Part shown: positions 35,939 through 45,390 of the stretch, piece after piece
Numbering within the stretch: position 1 is the stretch's first letter
Layout of the letters: every line of letters starts with the position of its first letter
Origin: Lineolata rhizophorae
Lineage: Eukaryota; Ascomycota; Dothideomycetes; Lineolatales; Lineolataceae
Assembly (NCBI GenBank): GCA_010093515.1
Contig: MU001673.1
Location: 316,904 to 380,903 of the forward strand
Length of the DNA stretch: 64,000 nucleotides
Reading direction: 5' to 3'
Notes under the pieces: generated by a model
What the model was told of the DNA's origin: nothing
The model's input: the letters and a program-made list of their open reading frames with translations, nothing else
Databases searched by the model: none
Translations under genes and position numbers: made by a program

Positions 35939-37646
35939 ATGCGAGGCCAGGAGTCACAAGAAACCGCCGGGGATCTTCTCCCCAACGCTCTTCGCCCTCG
36001 GCGAGGGAGCAAATGGAGTTCCCGAGACGTGATGGCGGACACACCTCCGGACGAGAGTACCGCTCTTCTCCCGAAACCTACCGATGATGAAGAAGCAGGC
36101 GACGTCTACGATGTGGCTGGGGACGATGGGCCTTGGTGGAGACAGAGTCTTTCCGAGTTGTGGATACTATTCAAAGGCTCAGTTCCAGTGATTCTGGCGT
36201 ACACGCTACAGAATTCGCTTCAAACGATTTCGGTCCTAATCGTTGGTCGCCTCTCACCGGAAGCGCTGGCAACTGCTGCGTTTTCGTACATGTTTGCCAT
36301 GGCCACAGCTTGGCTCATTGCTCTCGGAGGCACAACGGCCATTGACACACTGGCGTCTGTCAGTTTCACTGGTAGCAAGAACCCGCACGACCTCGGAGTG
36401 ATCCTGCAGCGGGCCTTCATTGCCCTCGGCATTCTTTACCTCCCGATCGCTCTGATATGGATCTTCTCGGAGCCGATCTTCGAGGCCCTGGGGCAAGAGG
36501 ACTACATCGCTCATGATTCGTCCAAGTTCCTAAGTGTCTTGGTTCCTGGAGGACTAGGCTATGTTTACTTCGAGGCCATGAAGAAGTATTTGCAGGCGCA
36601 AGGTACTACCATACCATTCATTCGATGTCCTATCCACTTGAAACGTTCAGACTCACCAACATGACCCAGAAATCATGAGGCCCGGCACCTACGTGCTTCT
36701 CATCACGTCGCCAATCAACGCGGGCCTCAACTTCCTCTTCGTCTACACGTTCAAAATCGGCCTGCTCGGCGCCCCGATCGCGACGGGCATCTCGTACTGG
36801 CTTTCGTTCCTCCTCCTCGTCTTGTACTCGCGCTTCGTCGCGGGCCACGAGTGCTGGGGCGGCTGGACGCGCAAGTGCCTGACCAACACGTGGACCTTCA
36901 CGCGGCTAGCGCTGCTCGGCATCGTGCACGTGGGCACCGAGTGGTGGGCGTTCGAGATCGTGGCGCTGGCGGCCGGCAAGCTGGGCACCATACCGCTGGC
37001 GGCCCAGTCGGTCATCATGACGACGGACCAGGTGATGAACACGATCCCTTTCGGGGTGGGCGTGGCGACGAGCGCGCGGGTCGGCAACCTGCTCGGGGCG
37101 CGCTCCGCGCGGGCGGCGGCGCGCTCGGCCAACACGGCGGCGGTGCTCAGCATGGTGCTCGGGGCCGTCGTGCTGGCCGTGCTCATGGCCGTCAAGGACG
37201 TCTACGCCCGCATCTTCAACGACGACGCCCGCGTCGTGCGCCTCACGGCCGAGGTGATGCCCTACGTGGCGCTGTTCCAGATCGCCGACGGGCTCAACGG
37301 CAGCTGCGGCGGCGCGCTGCGCGGCATGGGCCGCCAGCACGTCGGCGCCGCCGTCAACATCGTCAGCTACTACTGCGGCGCCCTGCCGCTGGGCATCTGG
37401 CTCGCGTTCCACGGCTGGGGCCTGGCGGGCCTATGGGTTGGGCAGTGCATCGCTCTCTATTTGGTCGGCTTCATCGAGTGGGGTATCGTCGCGTTTAGCA
37501 ATTGGGATAAGCAGGTTAAGAATGCGTTGGACAGGCTGGATCATGATGACCGGGCGGAGAGCGGGGAGGCGGGGCTGTTGGGGGGCCAGGGGGAGGAGGA
37601 AGAGGAGAACGCGGGAGAACGAGACGAGGGTCAGCAGAGGGATTGA
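35939..37646 (+). CDS. MATE family efflux transporter
   Basis: Two exons (35939-36602, 36670-37646) give 546 residues. A hydrophilic N-terminus with DESTALLPKP (dileucine-type sorting signal) precedes two homologous bundles of six helices: VPVILAYTLQNSLQTISVLI starts the first MatE domain and ARLALLGIVHVGTEWWAFEI-like sequence the second. The end is acidic. MATE carriers export cationic or organic compounds using H+ or Na+ gradients, in vacuolar or plasma membrane. An in-frame ATG at 36032 (MADTPPDEST) is an equally good start and would give 515 residues. Exon 2 up to about 37430 is extremely rich in G/C-ending codons while exon 1 is not. Substrate is unknown; position beside two MFS carriers and a CoA ligase suggests a shared compound, by inference only. 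Confidence 0.92.
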
Positions 37647-37764
37647 TTTCTTCACGATGTTACGAAAATACTTGACGACTGCCCAAAAAAAAAGGGGGAA
37701 TTAGAATGGGGACCGAAAATATGCGTCCATCCCTAACAGTTCTGTAGATTACCAGTAACGATAG

Positions 37765-38145
37765 ATGTCCGGATCGTTTGGAGAGAGGATTATTACTTTG
37801 TTCAACTTGAAAGATTTAGCAAACATTGATATGACAGACTATTTCCGGTGGGCTCTTTTTACGCACAAATTGAATCCAACCAGCCCAACTAATTTCCATA
37901 CTTTCGCAAATGCTCGGGAGTGGCATGAAGAGCTCTCGGCAGGAAATCCGACTCCCGATAACAAATCCCGCAGGACCCTTGACCGCTCAGTTGTGCCAGC
38001 TGCATTCGAAGATTATCACCGACGCTGCACGTTTGCTGCCATGAGGGCGATCGCCGCAGCACACAAGGACGGGGTGCTTATCGGGCAAAACCAAGCAAAC
38101 AAGCCACACAAGCCTTCTCCTGCTGGAAATGTCCTGGCTGTTTGA
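37765..38145 (+). CDS. Hypothetical protein, 126 codons, unrecognised
   Basis: ATG-started frame with balanced, protein-like composition (for example MTDYFRWALFTHKL and FEDYHRRCTFAAMRAIAAAH) rather than the Arg/Pro-rich look of chance frames nearby. No domain, signal peptide or membrane segment is recognised. It begins about 120 bp after the MATE stop on the same strand with little room for a promoter, so it may be a relic of a longer gene or lie in the MATE 3' region. It could also be a chance frame. Confidence 0.25.
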   Translation: MSGSFGERIITLFNLKDLANIDMTDYFRWALFTHKLNPTSPTNFHTFANAREWHEELSAGNPTPDNKSRRTLDRSVVPAAFEDYHRRCTFAAMRAIAAAHKDGVLIGQNQANKPHKPSPAGNVLAV

Positions 38146-39254
38146 GGGTCTGGGCCGGCCCCACGCAGGTCCGACGGGAAGTCTCGCGAAGTGGTGCTGC
38201 TACTGCGGCTGCGTTGCTCTGGGCGCCGTGGCCGGCGGATGGCAGGACACCCATCACGTTGGCCTGCTGCCGTCGCTGCACTTCAGATTGTTGCCGTAAA
38301 ACAAAAGCGCGTTCCAGTTGCATTCGATCCGGTCGCTTCGCTCACCGATTATCCAGCAATCGCTGTGGTTTTACGAAATAGCGTCCGCGGTCAGCGGTTG
38401 TACGTAAAAGCCACAGTACGTAAGAAGGTCAAGTAATTGCAGCGGACAAATGAGGCGTCGCGGCTGAGATTTCAATATCGATTTTCCCAGCCCCCCTCCA
38501 GGTTCAGTTCGGCATCCATCTCATCATCGACGTCTGATGTGCGCGCGAGCTAGATGGGATACTTTCAAAGCAGAAGACAGATTGGAGCGATAAGGGCTCT
38601 TACAGCCTTGCCCGCCTAAGTCACAACGCCGTCCTAGGTCCGTTTACCTAACCGGCCGATCCATTGGATGGCGGACTGACTTGCGCGCCCGTTGGCTCCC
38701 TGCACTCTCTGCACTTCTGCAGTGCCCCGCGACGAGGGGCCCGAGCTCAAGCTCCCGGGATGGCGCAGCTCCACTTCGACGTCAATTGGCCTCGCCGCCT
38801 CGGCCGCGACCCAGCGCGCTCCGCTCGCGCAGCGAGCAATGGCCGTTCTAGGGGTACCTCGCCGTAGGAGCAATGCTTGCAGGCGCCGCGGGTGGCGACA
38901 CCATGGAGCGCACGCAGGCCGTACGTACCACGACCCGCCGTCCTGGGGCGCTTCTCGGCCCTTCCCCGCCGCCCACTCTGGCTCTCTCCAAAGGCTGGCG
39001 GGACCGGCCAATCGACCGGTTTACCTAACGCGCCGTGTGATTCCGGCTTGATCGACGTGTACATACAAAGCCAGGCAGCTAGGATGGCCTGACTGATTTT
39101 CGTTCGCGGGGGAGCTTCTTTTCTTTCCTTTCTCTCCACCTCTCCATCCTTAGCTTCTCCTTCTGGTCTTCAATCTCCTCTACCTCTTCCTCTTGCAATT
39201 GCCTGCTTTCAGTCCTCCTTAGAGCTGTGAAGCTATCTCAAACACACATCCTGA
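38146..39254. other. Upstream region of the agmatinase gene
   Basis: Non-coding. A pronounced pyrimidine-rich stretch (about 39117-39215) lies just before the agmatinase start and is probably its core promoter and leader. Rest is G/C-rich without recognisable genes. Confidence 0.5.
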
Positions 39255-41108
39255 ATGGCGATGAAGGTCTTGGCAACTGTTGCCGGCGCCCTTGCGGCCC
39301 TTGTGGCTGCCCATGGTCACCACGACCAGGAAACCTTCGAGGGGCCTCACAAGCAGCTCTGGTACAACACACTTCCTGGCGACGGCGGGACTCAGGTGAG
39401 ATGAGGTTCTTCTAATGTTGCTTCGCCGTTGGTAAGCGCCAGAATCGGTCAATTGATAGAATTTACCGCTGCGTAGGCCGATTCCGTCTTCTCGGGCATT
39501 GCGACTTTTGGCCGCATCCAGTACTTCCCGTGTCTCGCGAGCCACGACGCGAAGTACGATATTGCATTCATTGGTAAGTAAACGTATCCTAGCGGCTTCC
39601 TGCGCCACTGGGACCCCAAGTCGTAGTTATCCGACCACCCAATTACGTCCTTTCACTGAATTTCGCGTTTCGTACTTCGTCGCTACGTAAGTACATTCTG
39701 CTGCGGGAACACGTCTAACCACTCAACCTGCAGGCGCGCCGTTCGACACGGGCACGTCATACCGCCCGGGTGCCCGCTTCGGGCCCAGCGGCATCAGACA
39801 AGGTTCACGCCGCCTAAACCTATAGTAGGTGAACCGGTGGCCAAGCAACCCAGGCTTACTTGTGGCGACATGAAAAAAAGGCTCACGCAAGGTCGGCTTC
39901 AGCGGCGGTTACAACGTGCCTCTGGACGCGAACCCGTTCAATAGCTGGGCTACGGTTCTCGACTGCGGAGATATCCCCGTCACGTCGTAAGTGTGCAATT
40001 GGCTTGTTTTCTTCGGATTGGTGAAGATTTTCTGTCTTTTTGGAAATGTTGCATATGCCCCTTTCTTGGAGGTTACGGCGTCAGTTTGTACGTTGTATAA
40101 GCCTAACGAAATTCTTCCCCCGGGAACTAGGTACGATAATGCCTATGCCATTCAACAAATTGAGGAAGGCCACAACAGCATCCTCTCCCGCGCCCCGGCC
40201 ACCGACGCGAAGAAGAAGGGCCCCTCAAAGAAAGGCAAGACGCTCCCACGCGTAATCACCCTCGGCGGCGACCACACCATCACGTTGCCCCTGTTGAGGA
40301 GCGTCAACCGAGAGTACGGACCGGTCAGCGTGATCCACTTCGATAGCCATCTGTAAGCCCTATCCCTCCCTGCCCAGCGTCAACAAGCAGACCAATTCCG
40401 CTAACCACTCACGACTTCTGCAGCGACACGTGGCGGCCCAAGGTATTCGGTGGGGCTCCCAGCGAGCAAGCCAGCATCAACCACGGGACCTACTTCTACC
40501 ACGCGTCGCAGGAAGGCCTCCTGGCCAACGACAGCAACATCCACGCCGGCATCCGCACGACGCTGTCGGGCCTGTCCGACTACGAGAACGACGGCTACTG
40601 CGGCTTCGAGATCGTCGAGGCCCGCGAGATCGACACCATAGGCATGCACGGCATCATCCGGAAGATCAGGGAGCGCGTCGGCACCGAGAAGCCCGTCTAT
40701 CTGAGCATCGACATCGACACGCTGGATCCCGCTTGTGAGTGATTTTGCCGATACCCGAGTTGAAATTTTCAATCCGTTCTTTTCGTCCTAGCTCGAACTT
40801 CTAGCGGATATACTGTCGTGGCTGACATCGTGTCTCCTTTCCGCTTTGAAGTCGCCCCCGCGACCGGCACGCCCGAGACGGGCGGCTGGTCCACGCGCGA
40901 GCTGCGCACCATCATCCGCGGCCTCGAAGGCGTCAATCTCGTCGCGGCCGACATCGTTGAGGTGGCGCCGGCCTACGACACCAACGCCGAGCACACCACC
41001 ATGGCGGCCGCCGACACCCTCTACGAGGTCATGACGCTCATGGTTAAGAAGGGCCCGCTGAGCCAGACGATTGAGCAAGAGGGACACGAGAACGATGAGG
41101 AACTGTGA
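39255..41108 (+). CDS. Agmatinase-like ureohydrolase with signal peptide
   Basis: Seven exons (39255-39395, 39477-39573, 39734-39802, 39881-39986, 40131-40352, 40424-40734, 40852-41108) give 400 residues. The ureohydrolase fold is clear: [36 protein letters not shown] and the binuclear manganese ligands His186 (GGDHTIT), Asp209, His211 and Asp213 (HFDSHLDTW), and Asp308, Asp310 (SIDIDTLDP). [13 protein letters not shown] follows, as in agmatinases rather than arginases. It should hydrolyse agmatine, or a related guanidino compound, to an amine plus urea. The N-terminus [20 protein letters not shown] is a typical secretion signal, so it likely acts outside the cytosol. Intron 3 (39803-39880) has the weak donor GTTCAC; reading on meets a stop, so splicing is needed. 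Substrate preference is unproven. Confidence 0.94.
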
Positions 41109-42563
41109 GGGAGCTAGGAGTTTGAGTGGCAATTGCGCTTTACACGGGGCCTTTATTGTTTGGGATTGGTTGGATTGGAATTCGGACTGCAGTGGAAAAT
41201 TTAGTCCTTGCAGGGAGTGTATTTTGGTACTTGCGCTGAGAAAAGTGTTGAAGAAAATAGGGTCGGATTTGAGCGGAAATTAGTGGTCGTGCGGTTCTTC
41301 TGGCGACATTAAGCTTAAAAAACGTATGTCTCATTTGACTTGATTTGCTGTCGATTTGGTATTTTAAAGTCGCTCTAGAGGCTGCAGTAGAAAGCGGTTC
41401 TGCCATTGTTTGGTACGCACCTTTCTCCGTGTCTGATTCTACTATAGTCCAGGTCGTGTTCACCGGTCTTCACAATCCATTTTGATGCATATCAAATTAG
41501 AAACTAGTGAGCTACTATAAAATACTGGAAACTTCCTTTACAAACGTGCCGCCCAGCAATCACTTGCATTCGCATTCGCCGGACTCCGCTTTACGTCAGT
41601 CGTCTCACGCGGCCCAGGTATTCTTCAAGCAGGTTCCCCGAAACTACAGACGGTGGCAAGCAAGGCAAAGCAATATGGTGCAGCCCCAGAACATAACCAT
41701 CACCGCCGGGAAAAAGACTTAAAAAATGAAGCACGTGTTCATTCGTATGGTGGGAGTTCGGGCTTTGGTTCGTTTTTCGGTCGACGTAGTTATCTCCCTC
41801 TGTAACTGCAGAGAAAAGCACCGTAGCAAAATGGCAAAGCAGGTATCCAGGTTGCAGTAGGCGGAAAAAACTCAAGAAGCAGTGTCCCGATCAAAACTAG
41901 CAGAAGCAGCCACTGGATAAAGGTAGAGATTCCGGTCCGTGAGTGAGTGAGCATTCAAAGGGCGTGCGCGCCATTCGTCACGAGCTGTCCACGAATTGAG
42001 AGGCTGTAACACTTGAGAGCGCGAGCGTCTCAGTCACAACACGATAGCTGCTGAGGTACGCGCGTGCAAACGGTCTGGTGTGGTGAGAATCCGCATAGTC
42101 ATCATCCAAGACTAGCCTCAAGCTGCAAAAGCAAGTTGCGCACGGAGGTGTCGGTCATAAACGCGCGCAAAGGCTGTCTTCCTTAGCCGACGGAACCTTT
42201 TCAAGTAGAGTGAACCCATTATGTCGGAGAATGAATAAAATATCCGGAAGAGTGAAAAGACGGGTATCGAGTAAAGTCAGAAGGTGCAAAACCACTTTTA
42301 GGAAATTTTCCGTCATGGCGCTGAGTTGGATGAGGTTGTGAGGTGTGAGCCATTAGGACGTCATGCTTTTGCGGTTGTTGCCAAATCGAATCAAGAGACA
42401 CAGTCAACGCATCATCGTCATGCATGCACGCATAGCAGCTAGCAGGCACTCATCAAAAAGTCGCGCGCGCGTGCAGTGTGCGGATCATGGTCTCTCAAAT
42501 CTCATCAGGATCACTCGATGATGCAGGCACACTTGACAGCAGCAGCAACTCGGATCCACCACC
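41109..42563. other. Intergenic, convergent 3' ends
   Basis: About 1.45 kb between the convergent agmatinase and KH-protein genes. It contains only short frames; a GTGAGTGAGTGAG patch near 41939-41952 and a GCGCGCGCG patch near 42463-42472 are small simple repeats. No RNA gene was recognised. Confidence 0.55.
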
Positions 42564-44457
42564 TTATGCTCCAGGCGGCTTCGGTTGCTCACCTCCGGCT
42601 TGCTGTCCCTGGCGCGCCATGGCAGCATACCACATGGCGACATAATTCTGGTAGCCGCCCCAAGGCGCGTACCGCGGGTCATTGTTAGGGTCCATGGAGG
42701 GATCAGCTGCATCACCAGCACCGGCTGTACCAGTTCCCGGGGCCGCTTGTTGGGCCGCGTACTGATTCTGGCCAGGTTGCTGATAGAGTCCGTATGCCGC
42801 TTGCTGCTGTTGTGAGTACGGGTCACTAGCACTATTGTTGTCACGGCCACCCCTACGGCCTCCGAACCCGCCGTTTTTGCTATCGCGCTGTATGGAAACG
42901 GATAAGTTAGTAATGTACTTTTCGTCTGCGTTAGAAGAGGCGCTTACGCTCACTACTGTCTCAACCTTCTCCAATATCGCCTGCCTAGCGGCCTCGATTG
43001 CAGCTTTCGAGCCCACAAGCCCAATTTCGCGATCAATGTCGGCCCCCGATGCTTGTGCAACGTTGATCTTACATCCGGTGGAATTCTGCATCTCCTTGAT
43101 CGTTTCACCGCCTTTGCCAATGATCATTCCCACGGCCTCACTCGGAACGGTCACATGGTCATTCAACTTGCCATCACTGCCCCCGTGATTTTCGTATCCA
43201 CTACCACCACCTCCTCCGCCACCCCCACGGCTCTCCCTAGGAGGCGGCCCCATGTTCCTCGTATCACTGTCCACGATTTCAAGAATCAACTCTTTCGCCT
43301 TTGCGGCGGCGGCCGGACTTCCAATTAGGTTGACGGGTCTCAGTCCGTTTACACTCTTGTTTTGGCCCACGATATTGACATGGCATCCACTACGCTCCTG
43401 CAAATCCTTGATTGTTTCACCAGCGCGGCCAATTATTAAACCAACAGTCCGGTCTGGTACCATAATTTGGATGCTATTTTCGCCTTCGCGTAGAAGTGGC
43501 TGGTTCGGTTTCACACTGCCAGGCATATCACGTCCACCAGGACCGGTCTCACGTGGAGGGTTCCCACCATTTTCATCAATGATACGGTAAATCTCTCGCT
43601 TGGCGTCGAGGCGTGAGCGTGCATTGCCTGTGATGCGGCACTGGCGCTGCGCACTGCCAGAATCTGGCCCAGTGATAAATTGGATACGCGTTCCGGTGTC
43701 CTGTTCGACGCGGCGCAGATTTTCACCCTGCCGGCCGATGACGAGGCCGACGAGCGCCGAATCAACGAGAATGGTCTCCTGATTGTCTTCTTCACGACCA
43801 TTGTTGCCGATAGGCGAGCGGAAACCGTCGCGTCCCCGGCCGCCGCCTGGCGCAGGCGAGAAGTTTCCGCGGCGCGATGGCGAGCGCGAACGGTCGCGAT
43901 AACCACCACCGCCGCGGCGGTCGTCCCGATACGGGTTGTAGTGGTCGCGACGAGGAGGAGAACGCGAACGCGAGCGCGAGCGGCGATACGAAGCGCGACC
44001 TGAGGAGCCGCGAGGGTCATCGCGTGGTGAGCCAGCGCCGCTCCGACCATCATAGGTACTCACGCCGCGCTCAGCTGCAAATCCACGTGCTTTGGCTAAT
44101 GCATCGCTATAGCTGACGGATCCCGAGTTTACGGCCCGGATGTTCCTTAGGTCAACATGCCCCGTGCTCGTTGGCTGTGGAAGCGCGAAGCCTGCCCCGG
44201 CAGGCGGCGTCGGTGTTGTCAGCGCTCCCGGATAGCCCGCGGGTGCAGGAGCTCCTGCTGCAGGAGCGCCATATGCCGCTGCGGCAGGCTGCTGCTGTTG
44301 GGGCGTGGCTGACTGGGATGGCGTTCCACCGGCATTGGGTTGGCCAGCTATTCAAAGAATAGAAATGAGCGCTGTGATGCGTTGAAAGTATGCGCATAAA
44401 GCAGAATAACGTACCTAAAGCTGCTAGAATTTCCGAGATGTTCGGTCCTCCGTCCAT
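42564..44457 (-). CDS. Triple KH-domain RNA-binding protein (FUBP-like)
   Basis: Three exons (44457-44415, 44347-42954, 42887-42564) give 586 residues. Residues 1-105 are Gln/Ala/Pro-rich; an Arg/Ser/Gly-rich stretch follows (about 120-195). Three KH domains carry intact GXXG loops: VGLVIGRQGENLRRVEQ (from about 205), VGLIIGRAGETIKDLQ (from about 305) and VGMIIGKGGETIKEMQ (from about 410). The tail is Gln/Gly-rich with a WGGYQNYVAMWYAAMARQ tyrosine-rich motif like that of FUBP/KSRP proteins. It should bind single-stranded RNA or DNA in the nucleus and influence splicing, transcription or mRNA turnover. Intron 2 (42888-42953) is 66 nt and free of stops, so retention would add 22 residues after KH3. 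The first exon is only 43 nt, ending in LAAL. Confidence 0.93.
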
Positions 44458-45390
44458 GGCAGCTCAAACGACTAGATGTCGAGGAAGCTTGCGGGAAGAG
44501 GGATCTTGGACCGCGCAAGTAGGCGGCGAAGTAACGCCAGTGGTGTGAACGTGACCAGGCCTTTTTCTCGTGCAAATAAAGTTGCAAAGGGAGCGGGTAT
44601 TCCGTGGAAGAGAGAAGCGTGGCCGACAAAGAGCACCGTGGATGAGAACAAGGCACAGGGAGATGGTGGAAGTTGGTGCTGGAAATTTGGAGGCGGGTGC
44701 GAAATGGAACTCTAAACTTCCTCGGCCCGATAGATGTCCCGCAAGCTGAGCTGCTGCTATGGTTTGTAGTCACGTGATCATATTCAACTTCACCACATCG
44801 TTGGGATGTACTTGCCTTAGCGAATCATTGTTTCTTATTCAAATAGCGACAGGAAAGCACTTAGATATGGAGATTATATTAGATGATTTCAATACATTCG
44901 AAACTATATACTATAAGCCATCTGGATATATCAAAAAAAGACGAAGTAGGACGGCTCATGAGACTTTGGATGTTCTCCTAAAACCAAGTGTCCATGGAGT
45001 TGCAGTTATGATTGAAGCACAGGATCAGATAACAAGCAGGTTCTGGAATAATTTAAGTACTCAATGCACAGACGCCTTAAGACTTACCTCGTTGCAACTG
45101 TATCTGAGTACATCAAGAGTTTGGATGGGGATGTAACTCCTAGGCCAACAGTTGATAGATTCAGTCACGGCAACATTCCACGGACAACTAACATTGGGCA
45201 ATTTCAAATTCTCGTGAGGCGGTGGTCTCAGCACCAGCGCCATTTCGACCGATGACTCCTATCGCCGCGCCCGAGCCTAAGCGCACAATTCGACTTCATA
45301 CGCCTCCATACACACGAATGCAGAACACGACCCCAACCCAACTGCGCGTCATTCGTCACTTTGTCACACAATAGAATACAACTGCGCCCT
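44458..45390. other. Promoter of the KH gene and hbrB 3' flank
   Basis: About 0.93 kb. A 125-codon frame (44759-45136, plus) has no recognisable domain and sits in more A/T-rich DNA; it is not called as a gene. No repeats or RNA genes were seen. Confidence 0.5.

Noticed and set aside
44759-45136. 125-codon plus frame between the KH gene and hbrB
   Set aside because: No recognisable domain and lies in A/T-richer intergenic DNA; insufficient support for a gene call.
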